Assembly (NCBI GenBank): GCA_947503145.1 | Contig: CANNCP010000003.1 | Span: forward strand, 248,001-312,000 | DNA: 64,000 nt | Direction: 5' to 3' | From: an uncultured Roseovarius sp. | Lineage (GTDB): Bacteria; Pseudomonadota; Alphaproteobacteria; Rhodobacterales; Rhodobacteraceae | Part shown: piece by piece, positions 49,116 to 59,817 of the stretch | How positions within the stretch are numbered: the first letter of the stretch is position 1 | Layout of the letters: each line of letters starts with the position of its first letter | Notes under the pieces: model-generated | What the model was told of the DNA's origin: nothing | The model's database searches: none | The model's input: the letters and a program-made list of their open reading frames with translations, nothing else | Program-made: the position numbers and the translations under genes

Positions 49116-50369
49116 TTAACTGCCGAGTTTGACGATCGCGTGCCGCTTTTTGCCGGCGCTCAGCTTGATCGGGTTGGCCAGCGCGGCGGCGTCGATCATA
49201 AGCCCCGCATCCGACAGTGGCGCGTCGTCGATCCGCGCGCCGCTCTCGGCAATCAGGCGCTTGGCCTCCTTGCCGGACCCGGCCAGCCCTGCGCGCACGA
49301 TAAGCTGTACGATCGAGATGCCCTCGCCGACGTCGTCCGCCGTGAGGGCGAGGGTGGGCAGGTCGTCACCGACGCCGCCCTTCTCAAAGACTTCGCGGGC
49401 GGTTTCCTTGGCGGTCTGCGCCGCCTCGGCCCCGTGCAGAAGCGTGGTCACCTCGTTGGCGAGGATGATCTTGGCGGCGTTGATCTCGGACCCTGCCAGC
49501 GCGCCCAGACGGTCGCATTCGTCCACGGGAAGTTCAGTATATAACTTGAGGAACCGGCCAGTGTCGGCGTCGGTGGTGTTGCGCCAGAACTGCCAGAATT
49601 CATACGGGCTGAGCATGTCGGCGTTCAGCCAGACCGCGCCGCCCTGGGATTTACCCATCTTGCGCCCGTCGGATGTGGTCAGCAGCGGTGAGGTCAACCC
49701 GTAAACTTCGGTCTCCAGCACGCGGCGGGTCAGGTCGATCCCGTTGACGATGTTGCCCCACTGGTCCGAGCCACCCATCTGCAACTGACAGCCATGGCGA
49801 CGGTTCAGCTCAAGGAAATCATAGGCTTGCAGGATCATGTAATTGAATTCGAGGAACGACAGTGATTGCTCGCGGTCAAGGCGTGATTTCACCGATTCGA
49901 AGGATAGCATCCGGTTGACCGAAAAATGCCGCCCGATGTCGCGCAGGAAATCGAGGTAGTTCAACTCATCCAGCCATTCGGCATTGTTGATCATGATGGC
50001 GTCTTGTGGCCCGTCACCGTAATGCAGGTAACTGGCAAAGACGCGCTTCATGCCCGCGATATTGGCGTCGATCTGTTCGGGGCCCAGCAGTGGGCGCTCG
50101 TCCGAACGAAAGCTGGGATCCCCGACCTTGGTGGTGCCGCCGCCCATCAAGGTGATTGGCTTGTGGCCGGTCTTTTGTAGCCAGCGCAGCATCATGATGT
50201 TCAGCAGATGGCCCACATGCAGCGACTGCGCCGTGGCGTCGTAACCGATATAGGTGGGCACGACGCCCTTGCTCAGCGCGTCGTCCAGCCCCTGATAGTC
50301 GGTGCAATCGGCGAGAAAGCCGCGCTCCATCATTGTCGCCATGAATTCGGATTTTGGGTGGTAGGTCAT
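49116..50369 (-). CDS. tyrS: Tyrosyl-tRNA synthetase
   Basis: [30 protein letters not shown] (KMSKS-equivalent); S4-like C-terminus. Confidence 0.95.
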   Translation of the reverse strand: MTYHPKSEFMATMMERGFLADCTDYQGLDDALSKGVVPTYIGYDATAQSLHVGHLLNIMMLRWLQKTGHKPITLMGGGTTKVGDPSFRSDERPLLGPEQIDANIAGMKRVFASYLHYGDGPQDAIMINNAEWLDELNYLDFLRDIGRHFSVNRMLSFESVKSRLDREQSLSFLEFNYMILQAYDFLELNRRHGCQLQMGGSDQWGNIVNGIDLTRRVLETEVYGLTSPLLTTSDGRKMGKSQGGAVWLNADMLSPYEFWQFWRNTTDADTGRFLKLYTELPVDECDRLGALAGSEINAAKIILANEVTTLLHGAEAAQTAKETAREVFEKGGVGDDLPTLALTADDVGEGISIVQLIVRAGLAGSGKEAKRLIAESGARIDDAPLSDAGLMIDAAALANPIKLSAGKKRHAIVKLGS

Positions 50370-50432
50370 ATTGCTTGTCCCGCGCAGGTTTGCGCGGCAT
50401 GTATATGTGTGGATTGAGCAAAGGAAAAGGCC

Positions 50433-51530
50433 ATGTTGAAGGCCGGGCGGTTCTGGGCGCTGGGGGCGATGTCAGGCACCTCACTGGATGGTGTCGATGC
50501 GGCGCTGATCGAGACTGACGGACATGAGATATTTGCCTTTGGCGAGAGTGCGTATCGCGCCTATTCGGACGCGGAACGCGCGGTGCTGAAAGCCGCGCTG
50601 GGGCGCTGGCCGGGGCAGGATGTGGCGCAGGCCGAGGCCGTCGTCATGGCTGCGCATATCGAGGTATTACAGGGGTTTGAGCGCGGTGATCCGGTCGGGT
50701 TTCACGGCCAGACGCTGGCGCATGAGCCGCGCGGACGTGGCACGCATCAGATCGGCGACGGGGCGGCGCTGGCGGAGGCATTGGGGCGCGCGGTGGTCTG
50801 GGATTTTCGCAGCGCTGATATCGAGTTAGGCGGGCAGGGCGCGCCGCTGGCGCCGTTCTATCATTTTGCCTGCGCGCGGTATATCGGTGCGGATGCACCG
50901 CTGGCGTTCCTCAATCTGGGCGGCGTGGGCAACATCACCTGGATCGACCCGCGTAAATTGCGCCCCGAGGACGACGGCGCCCTGCTGGCGTTCGACACCG
51001 GCCCGGCGAACGCCCCTATCAACGATCTGATGATGACACGCCGGGGCGAGGCGTTCGACAGGGATGGTCGACTGGCGAAGGGCGGCAATGTGGTGGACGG
51101 CGCGCTGGAGCTGTTCCTGGACGAGCCGTATTTCATGCAGATGCCGCCGAAATCGCTGGATCGTGACGCGTTTGCCGACATGATCGGTCTGGTGGGCGAA
51201 CTGAGCGATGCCGACGCGGTGGCGACGCTGACGGGCATGGTCGCCGCCTCGGTGCTGCGCGGGATGGAGCATTGCCCGACGCCGCCCGCGCGCATGCTGG
51301 TTACGGGCGGCGGGCGGCACAACCCGGTGATGATGGAGATGCTGCAAGCTGCCCTCGATTGTCCGGTGGAGCCGGTCGAGGCGGTCGGGCTGGATGGCGA
51401 CATGCTGGAGGCGCAGGCCTTTGCCTATCTGGCGGTGCGCGTGGCGCGGGGGCTGCCCACCTCGGTGCGGGGCACCACGGGTGTCCGCGCGGCGGTATCG
51501 GGCGGGATTCTGAGCAAACCGGAGGCGTAG
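50433..51530 (+). CDS. anmK: Anhydro-N-acetylmuramic acid kinase
   Basis: [39 protein letters not shown]. Confidence 0.93.
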   Translation: MLKAGRFWALGAMSGTSLDGVDAALIETDGHEIFAFGESAYRAYSDAERAVLKAALGRWPGQDVAQAEAVVMAAHIEVLQGFERGDPVGFHGQTLAHEPRGRGTHQIGDGAALAEALGRAVVWDFRSADIELGGQGAPLAPFYHFACARYIGADAPLAFLNLGGVGNITWIDPRKLRPEDDGALLAFDTGPANAPINDLMMTRRGEAFDRDGRLAKGGNVVDGALELFLDEPYFMQMPPKSLDRDAFADMIGLVGELSDADAVATLTGMVAASVLRGMEHCPTPPARMLVTGGGRHNPVMMEMLQAALDCPVEPVEAVGLDGDMLEAQAFAYLAVRVARGLPTSVRGTTGVRAAVSGGILSKPEA

Positions 51531-51745
51531 CACATGCACCACGCGCCCAATGAGGGGGCGGGAGCGGCACTTACAGCTTTGGCGCGGGTACCTCATCCGT
51601 CCTTACGGGCGTCTTCGGCGGCGGGCAGAATGATGAATGCGGGGCGGCGTATCCTTGCCAGAGGGACGGTGCTGCAATGGCGGGCTTTGCCAAATTGCGA
51701 AGCGCCCCCATATGATAGGGTAGTCTGGTGAATGGGGTTTGAGGG

Positions 51746-53098
51746 ATGGGTGAAGAAATTCCGCGCAGGCCGCGCGGCGATGCCGAGGGCATCCGCTATG
51801 CCAGCGAGCTGACGGCGCATGTGCGCTGGCTCGACGGGATCACCGGCGCGGCGCTGGGGGTGCTGGCAGTGGCGTCTGGTATCTATACCTATCTGGGGGT
51901 GTCGTCGCTGCTGGACGATACCGGGGTTCTGAGCTTTGCGGCGGCGGTGTCCTATTCCGTTGCCGTCTCTGTCGGCATTTTCGTTTTCTGGTCCTATCTC
52001 ATGCGTCTGCTGCCGGCGGTGCGCACGATGGGTTCGCGGATCGGACTGATGGTATCGATGCTCATCGGATCGCTGGCGATCATCGCGATGTCATCCTGGC
52101 TGAACGCCGCCGCGCTGGCCGGATCGGCGGCGGTGGAGCAGCACCTGGCCAAGACGGTGCAGGAGTATCAGGCGTCGCTGGAGCAGGCCAATCTGATCGC
52201 GGTGTCGGCGCAGGGGCTGGAACGGGATGTGACGCGGGTACGGCAATCCTTTGAGGACCTGAGCGAGCAGGAAGCCAACGGCAATCTGTCGGGGCTGGCG
52301 GGACGCGGGGCGGTGTTTCGCGTGTTGCGGCAGAAGTCGGATGAATTGAAAGGTCTGGAGGCGCAGATTGCTACCCAGGCGCCGTTGGTTGCGGCGGGTT
52401 TTGCAGAGGGAAATGCGATCCTCAGCCGGATGCGCGCGCTGACAGTGGCACCGGGGCCGGTCGAGCCACGCTCGGTTCAGTTCAGCGAGGAAGCGGTGCG
52501 ACTGGCGGGGATCATCACCCGGCTGCGACAGTTGTCGGTGGCGCCACTGGTGGCGCGCGCGGCGCAGGATCTGGCAGCCTCGGTGGTGCTGCCCGAGCTT
52601 GACGGGCGCACCGGTGCGGCGCGCGGTGATCAGCAAAGCACGATCACCTCGGTGCTGACGGTTCTGGGGCAGCGGGCCGACACGCTTCGCAGTGCTGCAG
52701 AGGCGGTGGTCGCGATGCCGCCGCCCAGTGACACGACCTATACGCCGATTTCGGCGGCGGATGCGGTCATCCTGTATGCGGGCAATTTCGCGCCGTCCTG
52801 GGCGGGGGCGATCGCCATCGACCTTCTGCCCGCCGTGCTGGTGTTGATCCTGATGGTCACGCAAGCCGCGATCCGATCCGGCCGCGACGGGGTGCGGGTG
52901 GAAGAGACGCTGACCCTGACGGAGTTGCGCGGTGCGATGCTGGCGCTGCGCGAGATGGAGGATATGCACCACTTTGACGCGTATCAGGCGGCCCGCGCGA
53001 AATCGCCACCGGAGCCGCAGGCACATACAACGATGACCGCAGAACCCCGCAAGGGGACAGGGCTGAAACCGGTGGAAGACAGCGGGAAAACCGGATGA
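51746..53098 (+). CDS. Membrane protein of unknown function with a coiled-coil central region
   Basis: Several TM segments; ATGA-coupled to the next ORF. Confidence 0.6.
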   Translation: MGEEIPRRPRGDAEGIRYASELTAHVRWLDGITGAALGVLAVASGIYTYLGVSSLLDDTGVLSFAAAVSYSVAVSVGIFVFWSYLMRLLPAVRTMGSRIGLMVSMLIGSLAIIAMSSWLNAAALAGSAAVEQHLAKTVQEYQASLEQANLIAVSAQGLERDVTRVRQSFEDLSEQEANGNLSGLAGRGAVFRVLRQKSDELKGLEAQIATQAPLVAAGFAEGNAILSRMRALTVAPGPVEPRSVQFSEEAVRLAGIITRLRQLSVAPLVARAAQDLAASVVLPELDGRTGAARGDQQSTITSVLTVLGQRADTLRSAAEAVVAMPPPSDTTYTPISAADAVILYAGNFAPSWAGAIAIDLLPAVLVLILMVTQAAIRSGRDGVRVEETLTLTELRGAMLALREMEDMHHFDAYQAARAKSPPEPQAHTTMTAEPRKGTGLKPVEDSGKTG

Positions 53099-53883
53099 GC
53101 GCGGCCGAACCGCACGGGCGCGTGCGCCGCGGCTGGAACACACGCCGGGTGCTGCTGGCGGTGTTGGGGCTGCAACTGGGCCTGGCCGTTTTTCTGGCCG
53201 GACGGGACGTCATCGCAGCGCTACCGCAGATGGCGTGGCCGTCCAGCCAGCCGCAGCTGACCACACCTGTGGTGCCGGGCGATCAGAGGCGACGGTATGC
53301 GCCGCGCGACACGCCGCTGCCCGACGCCGGGCCCGGCAGTCCGGAGCGGCCCTTTCGGAATACCGCGGACATGCCGCAACGGTTGGAGTTTCACCGCGAG
53401 GGTGACGTGCTGCGCGCGACGGGTGGGATCGAGGCGGGTGATGCGAAACGGTTTCAAGAGGAACTGGCGCGCGAAGAGGGGCTGAGCCGGGTACGGCTGA
53501 ACAGTCCCGGCGGATCCGTGAGCGATGCGCTGGAGATCGGCCGCGGGTTGCGCGCGGCAGGACTGGAGACGGTGATGGGGGCGGAAGATGTGTGTTTCTC
53601 GGCCTGTCCCTATGTGCTGGCCGGTGGCACGGTACGCCGCGTGCATGCGGATGCGCAGGTGGGGATGCATCAGCACTATTTTGGGAAGAGTACGGTGCTG
53701 CCAGCCTTTCTGGCGGTGGAGGACATCCAGCGCGGGCAGGGTGCGGTGATGACTTATCTCGATGCGATGGGCATCGACACGCTGGTGATGCGGCACGCGC
53801 TGGCGACACCACCGGACGAGATTTATGTGCTCCTGGCCGATGAGATGCTGGATTACCGCTTGGTGACGGAGGTGGTGGAGTAG
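53095..53883 (+). CDS. COG3904/ClpP-crotonase-like periplasmic protein
   Basis: RVRLNSPGGSVSDALEIGRGLRAAGLETVMGAEDVCFSACPYVLAGG. Confidence 0.75.
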   Translation: MSAAEPHGRVRRGWNTRRVLLAVLGLQLGLAVFLAGRDVIAALPQMAWPSSQPQLTTPVVPGDQRRRYAPRDTPLPDAGPGSPERPFRNTADMPQRLEFHREGDVLRATGGIEAGDAKRFQEELAREEGLSRVRLNSPGGSVSDALEIGRGLRAAGLETVMGAEDVCFSACPYVLAGGTVRRVHADAQVGMHQHYFGKSTVLPAFLAVEDIQRGQGAVMTYLDAMGIDTLVMRHALATPPDEIYVLLADEMLDYRLVTEVVE

Positions 53884-54012
53884 GGCGGCGTGCTTATCCG
53901 TCCGAATGGGCGCTTTCGGCGATGGTGGGCTGAGTATTTTTGGAAAAATGAAGGTGACGGCTGCGCGTAGTCTGTTGTGGGCTTTCGAGTATCCGTGGCG
54001 CGATGCGACGCT

Positions 54013-55197
54013 TTAGTGGGTGAGCATCTTCATGCCCTGCGTGAGCCCTTCCAGGGTCATCGGGACCATGCGGGCCTCGAAAATCTCGTGGATCATCTGC
54101 GTGGACTGTGTGTGGTTCCAGCGGGTTTCCGGCACCGGGTTGATCCAGACGTGATCGGGCCACTGGTTGCGGGCTCGGGTCAGCCAGACCTGGCCGGATT
54201 CGGCGTTCCAGTGTTCGTTCGCACCGCCAGGATAGGCGATTTCATAGGGTGACATGGCGGCGTCGCCCACGAAGATGCATTTATAGTCGGACCCGTAGGT
54301 GTTGAGTACCTCCTGCGTCGGGGTCTGTGCGTCCCAGCGGCGGCGGTTGTCGCGCCAGACCCCTTCGTACAGGCAATTGTGGAAATAGTAGTATTCGAGA
54401 TGTTTGAATTCGGCGCGAGCGGCCGAAAAAAGCTCTTCGACGACACGGATATGGTTGTCCATCGAGCCGCCGACATCGAGAAACAGCAGGATCTTGACGG
54501 CGTTGCGTCGTTCGGGGCGGGTCTGCACATCGAGATAGCCATGTTCGGCGGTGGCGCGGATCGTGCCGCCCAGATCCAGCTCTTCGGTCGCGCCGTCGCG
54601 GACCCATTGGCGCAGCCGTTTCAATGCCACCTTGATGTTGCGTGTGCCCAGTTCCACATCGCCGTCCAGATTGCGAAACTCGCGTTTGTCCCAGACCTTG
54701 ACCGCGCGCTGGTGGCGGCTGCCATCCTGGCCGATCCGCACCCCTTCGGGGTTGTAGCCATAAGCGCCGAAAGGCGAGGTGCCTGCGGTGCCGATCCATT
54801 TGTTGCCGCCCTGATGGCGGCCTTGCTGGTCCTTGAGCCGCTCCTTGAGCGTTTCCATCAACGCCTCGAAACCTCCCAGCGCCTCGATCTCGGCCTTTTC
54901 GGTGTCGCTCAGGTGCTTTTCCGCCAGTTTCTCCAGCCATTCGGCGGGCAGGTCGACGGCGTCGAGCACGTCCTGGGCGGTGAGGTTGTCGAGCCCTTCG
55001 AAGCTGGTGGCGAAGGCGCGGTCGAAACGGTCGATATGGCGCTCGTCCTTCACCATCGCCGCGCGGGCAAGATAATAGAACGCCTCGACATCATAGGTGA
55101 CGAGGCCCGCGCTGACCGCATCAAGAAAGGTCAGGTACTCGCGCAGGCTGACCGGAACACCGACCTTTCTGAGGGTGTCAAAAAACGGCAGAAACAT
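54013..55197 (-). CDS. VWA-domain CoxE-like protein
   Basis: ILLFLDVGGSMDNHIRVVEELFSAA (variant MIDAS) in a CoxE/COG3825-type protein. Confidence 0.85.
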   Translation of the reverse strand: MFLPFFDTLRKVGVPVSLREYLTFLDAVSAGLVTYDVEAFYYLARAAMVKDERHIDRFDRAFATSFEGLDNLTAQDVLDAVDLPAEWLEKLAEKHLSDTEKAEIEALGGFEALMETLKERLKDQQGRHQGGNKWIGTAGTSPFGAYGYNPEGVRIGQDGSRHQRAVKVWDKREFRNLDGDVELGTRNIKVALKRLRQWVRDGATEELDLGGTIRATAEHGYLDVQTRPERRNAVKILLFLDVGGSMDNHIRVVEELFSAARAEFKHLEYYYFHNCLYEGVWRDNRRRWDAQTPTQEVLNTYGSDYKCIFVGDAAMSPYEIAYPGGANEHWNAESGQVWLTRARNQWPDHVWINPVPETRWNHTQSTQMIHEIFEARMVPMTLEGLTQGMKMLTH

Positions 55198-55205
55198 CGC
55201 GGCGC

Positions 55206-55373
55206 TCAGCGCATGACGCGGTCAAGCAGGATCGTGGCGAAAAGCCCGACCAGTGCGAAGACCAGGGCGTAGACGGCAGCGTATTGCAGGATATCTGCGA
55301 TGCTGCCCTTGCGGCGGCGGGCCGATATGGCCCCAAGCGCAGCCCCGATGAGGGCCGCTATCAAGATGATCAT
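55206..55373 (-). CDS. Small membrane protein (55 aa)
   Basis: MIILIAALIGAALGAISARRRKGSIADILQYAAVYALVFALVGLFATILLDRVMR; below the track cutoff. Confidence 0.55.
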   Translation of the reverse strand: MIILIAALIGAALGAISARRRKGSIADILQYAAVYALVFALVGLFATILLDRVMR

Positions 55374-55376
55374 GGC

Positions 55377-56744
55377 TTATCCGTTTATTCCCTTCAGCGG
55401 GTTCAGGGCGGCAATTTCGCGCAGCTTTGCGCGTACGGCCCAATCCGCGCCATATCCGTAACGTGCCCAGCCAAGGCTGTCCAGACGCACGATGCGGGCC
55501 TCGGAGATGCGGCCGGTCAGTTCCAGCGCCTCGGCGCGCAGCATCATCAGCGAGGCGAGCAGGGCGGCGTTTTGGTGCTGTTCGGCCACGGCCATCTGCG
55601 GGGTAAGTAGATTTAGCGCGACATCACCGCGACCATGCGCGATGGCGTAGGCCGCCAGCTGTGCGGCGGCATGGGCGCGGTGCAGTGCGGTGCCGGGGCT
55701 GCGCCGGTAATAGGCGTCGGCGGCGGCGAACTGATTCTGCGCATATTCGGGATTGGTGTTCTGTGTCAGGCGGCCAAGGGCGTAATGGCTGAAGCCACGG
55801 CGGTGATCGGTCCAGCCCATCGTTTCGGCGATGCGCAACGCGGCTTGTGCAGCGCCGCGGCGCTGCACCGGGTCGGCGCCCGGGCCAAGGGCTGTCTGGA
55901 TCGCGCGAATCCAGGCGCGGGGCGTGGTTTTGGCCGGGCGCGGGGGGATACGTTCGCCGCGCGGGTTGAGGCGGGCCAGAATGCCGGGCAGGCGGACGGC
56001 CACGTCGCGCCGGGACATGCCGGAATGCAACTCGGGGGCGTAGTAAGCACGCAGGATCAGCATGTCAAAACCGGTCAGGACGGTGTGCACGTTATCGTCA
56101 TTGAAGACCGAATCCGATAGCCGGTAGAGATCGTTGAGCGGGCCGATCGCCTGTGCCAGTTCTTCGTGCAGGCAATCGCGCACCTCTTGCGGGGCGGCGT
56201 CGCTGGGCACGAAGATCGCGATCTTGTGGCGGGTGCTCAGCGTGCTCCAATTGGTGAGGCGCGACCGCTTGGCCGCGCGGTATTGCGACAGGCGCGAAAT
56301 GTTGGGCACGACGAAACACGCAGCCTGCGGCAGGTGACGCCGGATTTCAGCGCGCGGCACCGCCTCTATCGTGATATTCGCATCGGCATTGGCGACCCGG
56401 CGGATATCGATGCCGGCCTCGGTGCGCAAACGGTGCAGCAAGCGGCCCAGATCAGGCAGCAGCGTGGCGGGCGGCGCGCCGACCACCTTGACCGAAATCG
56501 GCCCCTCGAAACGCGAAAGCACCTTGAGTGGGCGTCCGGATTCAAGCTGCAGACTGAGATCGAGGAAATCCCGCGCGATATCCTGATTGGAGCGCGCGGG
56601 CGGTGTCGGGCGAGCCACGGCGAAGCCCTTGATCGCGGGCATGGAGGTCTCGGTCTGGGTCGCGGCACGCGAGGGCATATCGCCAGAGGTGCCGGGCGTA
56701 CACGCCCCGAGCATAAGGCAGATCGGCAGGATCAATCGGCGCAT
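55377..56744 (-). CDS. DUF2927-like lipoprotein
   Basis: Lipobox LMLGAC; CFVVPNISRLSQYRAAKRSRLTNWSTLSTRHKIAIFVPSDAAPQEVRDCLHEELAQAIGPLNDLYRL. Confidence 0.75.
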   Translation of the reverse strand: MRRLILPICLMLGACTPGTSGDMPSRAATQTETSMPAIKGFAVARPTPPARSNQDIARDFLDLSLQLESGRPLKVLSRFEGPISVKVVGAPPATLLPDLGRLLHRLRTEAGIDIRRVANADANITIEAVPRAEIRRHLPQAACFVVPNISRLSQYRAAKRSRLTNWSTLSTRHKIAIFVPSDAAPQEVRDCLHEELAQAIGPLNDLYRLSDSVFNDDNVHTVLTGFDMLILRAYYAPELHSGMSRRDVAVRLPGILARLNPRGERIPPRPAKTTPRAWIRAIQTALGPGADPVQRRGAAQAALRIAETMGWTDHRRGFSHYALGRLTQNTNPEYAQNQFAAADAYYRRSPGTALHRAHAAAQLAAYAIAHGRGDVALNLLTPQMAVAEQHQNAALLASLMMLRAEALELTGRISEARIVRLDSLGWARYGYGADWAVRAKLREIAALNPLKGING

Positions 56745-57063
56745 AGGGCCCCCGAGGTAAGTGCTGACACAAGCGTTTCGTTTGGTTTCTAAACTGGAAG
56801 CAAGGTGAAACGCACGTGACCTGTCAATGTTGCGGGCATTCCGCGTTCAATCCGGGGCACGAAGTGAACGCGGAGTGCTCTGAAAACCCTTTGGGCCAAG
56901 GTGGCGCGGTCGAGGCGTGATCAGGGCGAAAAAGGCAGGGACGACAGCCAGAGCGGGCCATGATCTCGTCACAGCCTGCGTCAGAACCGGATCAAGGGCA
57001 ATGTTATGTCTCATCTTGACGTCTGTAAGGGGCGTTTGGGGCGAAAGTGCGGCAGATTACCGC

Positions 57064-57936
57064 TTAGCCACGGCGCCGCGCCATGAAGGCCAGCCGTTCG
57101 AACAAATGCACGTCCTGCTCGTTCTTCAGCAGCGCCCCGTGCAGGCGTGGCAGGGCATCGGCGCCGCTCTTTTTGAGGTCCTCGGCAGTCAGGTCTTCGG
57201 CCAGAAGCAGCTTGAGCCAATCGAGCACTTCGGAGGTCGAGGGCTTCTTTTTCAGGCCTTGTTGGTCGCGGATCTCATAGAATTGCGTGAGTGCCACGCT
57301 GAGCAGCGCGTCCTTGATGCGCGGATGGTGCACCGCGACGATCTTTTTCATCGTGTCCATGTCCGGGAAGCGGATGTAATGGAAAAAGCAACGCCGCAAG
57401 AAGGCATCCGGCAGCTCTTTTTCGTTGTTTGAGGTGATGATCACGATGGGGCGGTGGCGCGCGGCGATCGTTTCGCCGGTCTCGTAGACATGAAACTCCA
57501 TCTTGTCGAGTTCCTGCAGCAGATCGTTGGGGAATTCGATATCGGCCTTGTCGATCTCGTCGATCAGCAGCACCACCTTTTCGTCCGCGTCAAAGGCCTG
57601 CCACAGCTTGCCGGGGCGGATATAGTTGGCCACGTCATGCACCTTTTGCTCGCCCAGCTGGCTGTCGCGCAGGCGGCTGACGGCATCGTACTCATAAAGG
57701 CCCTGATGTGCCCGCGTCGTTGATTTGATGTTCCATTCGATCATCCGCAGACCAAGGGCCCCGGCGACCTGACGGGCCAGCTCGGTCTTGCCGGTGCCCG
57801 GTTCGCCCTTGACCAGCAGCGGACGTTCCAGGGTGACGGCCGCATTCACTGCGATGGTCAGGTCATCGGTCGCGACATAATCGTCCGTGCCTTCGAATCT
57901 TATCACGTTTTCAATCCTTTTTGCGCTGTTTCTCAT
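57064..57936 (-). CDS. MoxR-type AAA+ ATPase
   Basis: LLVKGEPGTGKTELARQVA; VLLIDEIDKADIEFPNDLLQELD; ITSNNEKELPDAFLRRCFFHYI. Confidence 0.93.
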   Translation of the reverse strand: MRNSAKRIENVIRFEGTDDYVATDDLTIAVNAAVTLERPLLVKGEPGTGKTELARQVAGALGLRMIEWNIKSTTRAHQGLYEYDAVSRLRDSQLGEQKVHDVANYIRPGKLWQAFDADEKVVLLIDEIDKADIEFPNDLLQELDKMEFHVYETGETIAARHRPIVIITSNNEKELPDAFLRRCFFHYIRFPDMDTMKKIVAVHHPRIKDALLSVALTQFYEIRDQQGLKKKPSTSEVLDWLKLLLAEDLTAEDLKKSGADALPRLHGALLKNEQDVHLFERLAFMARRRG

Positions 57937-58044
57937 CAGCTTTGCGCCGCACAGTAGCGGCACGGGCAAAACACATCAATGCATCGTGATTGCCTAGTGA
58001 CATTCAATGTTTCATGCAGTAAACGCTGCCCGAAAGGGAGCAAG

Positions 58045-58518
58045 ATGTCGAAGCAAGATATCAAAACCAACCTTGATGTTGACGAGGGTGAGCCCATGAA
58101 AGCAGAAGTGTTCCTGCCAGACGACTATTCGCCGGCTGAAGACGAGCCATTCATGAATGAGCGGCAACTGGAATATTTCCGCCACAAGCTGCTGGCGTGG
58201 CGCAACGACCTGCTGGCGGGTAGCCGGGATACCATCGAAGGGCTGCAGGACGGCACCCGCGCAATCCCCGATGTGGCTGACCGGGCCAGCGAAGAAACTG
58301 ACCGCTCACTGGAACTGCGCACCCGCGACCGGCAGCGCAAACTGGTGGCCAAGATCGACCAGGCTCTGCGCCGCATCGACGAGGGCGAATACGGCTATTG
58401 TTCAGTGACTGGCGAACCGATCAGCCTCATGCGGCTGAGTGCGCGTCCCATCGCGACCATGACCCTGGAGGCACAGGAGCGCCACGAGCGCCGCGAAAAG
58501 GTGCACCGCGACGACTGA
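58045..58518 (+). CDS. dksA: RNA polymerase-binding protein DksA (single-Cys type)
   Basis: DVADRASEETDRSLELRTRDRQRKLVAKIDQALRRIDEGEYGYCSVTGEPI. Confidence 0.92.
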   Translation: MSKQDIKTNLDVDEGEPMKAEVFLPDDYSPAEDEPFMNERQLEYFRHKLLAWRNDLLAGSRDTIEGLQDGTRAIPDVADRASEETDRSLELRTRDRQRKLVAKIDQALRRIDEGEYGYCSVTGEPISLMRLSARPIATMTLEAQERHERREKVHRDD

Positions 58519-58544
58519 CCGCGCCAGAATTGACGATTTTACCG

Positions 58545-58572
58545 ACGCCGGGGCTTTCGCTCCGGCGTTTTT
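58545..58572 (+). terminator. Rho-independent terminator after dksA
   Basis: ACGCCGGGGCTTTCGCTCCGGCGTTTTT. Confidence 0.85.
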
Positions 58573-58590
58573 CGTTTCATCACGGTTCAC

Positions 58591-59751
58591 ATGGATATGC
58601 ACGCACTCAGGGTTGCCGTGATCGGTGGTGGCATTGGCGGTCTGGCGGTGGCCCGCGCCTGTGCACTGCGCGGCGCGCGTGTCACCGTCCATGAGCAGGC
58701 CAGAGCCATCACCGAAGTCGGTGCCGGGCTGCAGGTCAGTCCGAACGGATTTGCGGTGCTGCGGGCTCTGGGGCTGGGTGATGCGCTGCGCGCCGTGGGG
58801 CAGCAGTCCGAGTCCATCGCGCTGCACGACTATCGCGGCGCACGGGTTCTGCGGCTCGATTTGGGGTTGCTTGAGGAACGTAATTACTGGTTCGTGCACC
58901 GGGCCGACCTGATCGACATCCTGCATCGCGGTGCGGTCGAAGCGGGGGTGGAAATCCGGCTGGGGTCGCAGGTGAATGAGGCCGGGCCGGGGCCGACTCT
59001 GCGAACGGGAACAGGCATGCAGGAGGCCGATATGGTGATCGGCGCGGACGGGCTGCATTCGGTGCTGCGCCCGGCCCTCAATGGTCCGGCAGCGCCTTTT
59101 TTCACGGGTCAGGTCGCGTGGCGCGCGACGGTGCCTGCTCCGGGTGGGGCCGCAGCCGAAGCGCGGGTTCACATGGGGCCGCGCCGCCATCTGGTCAGCT
59201 ATCCGTTACGCGGGGGGCGGACGCTGAACCTTGTGGCCGTCGAAGAGCGCGCCGAATGGACGACCGAGAGCTGGAGCCATGAAGGTGACCCGGATCAATT
59301 GCGCGCCCGGTTCGCGGACTTCGGCACCGAGGCGCAGGCGATGCTGGCGCGGGTCGATGTGGTGCATCAGTGGGGCCTCTTCCGGCATCCGGTCGCGGCG
59401 CTCTGGGGGCAGGGCGGTGCGGCGCTTTTGGGGGATGCGGCGCATCCCACGCTGCCATTCATGGCGCAAGGTGCGTGCATGGCGCTGGAGGATGCCTGGG
59501 TTCTGTCCGAGGCATTGCACACAGCGCCGGACATGGACGCAGCGCTGGCCGCCTATCAGTCGCGGCGCGAGGCGCGGGTGCGGCGGGTGGTGGCGGCGGC
59601 GAACGGTAATGCCTGGAAGTACCACCTGTCCTTTGTGCCGCTGCGTCTGGCGGCTCATACCGCGATGCGGCTGGGTGGCGCGTTGGCGCCGCGGCGGATG
59701 ATGCAGCAGTTCGATTGGCTATACGGGCATGATGTGACGGTGGGGAATTGA
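58591..59751 (+). CDS. FAD-dependent aromatic monooxygenase (salicylate hydroxylase-like)
   Basis: VAVIGGGIGGLAVARACALRGARVTVHEQA; ALLGDAAHPTLPFMAQGACMALEDA. Confidence 0.88.
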   Translation: MDMHALRVAVIGGGIGGLAVARACALRGARVTVHEQARAITEVGAGLQVSPNGFAVLRALGLGDALRAVGQQSESIALHDYRGARVLRLDLGLLEERNYWFVHRADLIDILHRGAVEAGVEIRLGSQVNEAGPGPTLRTGTGMQEADMVIGADGLHSVLRPALNGPAAPFFTGQVAWRATVPAPGGAAAEARVHMGPRRHLVSYPLRGGRTLNLVAVEERAEWTTESWSHEGDPDQLRARFADFGTEAQAMLARVDVVHQWGLFRHPVAALWGQGGAALLGDAAHPTLPFMAQGACMALEDAWVLSEALHTAPDMDAALAAYQSRREARVRRVVAAANGNAWKYHLSFVPLRLAAHTAMRLGGALAPRRMMQQFDWLYGHDVTVGN

Positions 59752-59817
59752 TCGGGCATTGAGTCGAGAAAGCCGCGCGGGGTGAATAATGCCAGCGGAT
59801 CGCCTGACTGCAATGAT

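Noticed and set aside
58405-58518. DksA with a degraded zinc finger as a novel variant
   Set aside because: Single-Cys DksA proteins are already known in alphaproteobacteria such as Rhodobacter
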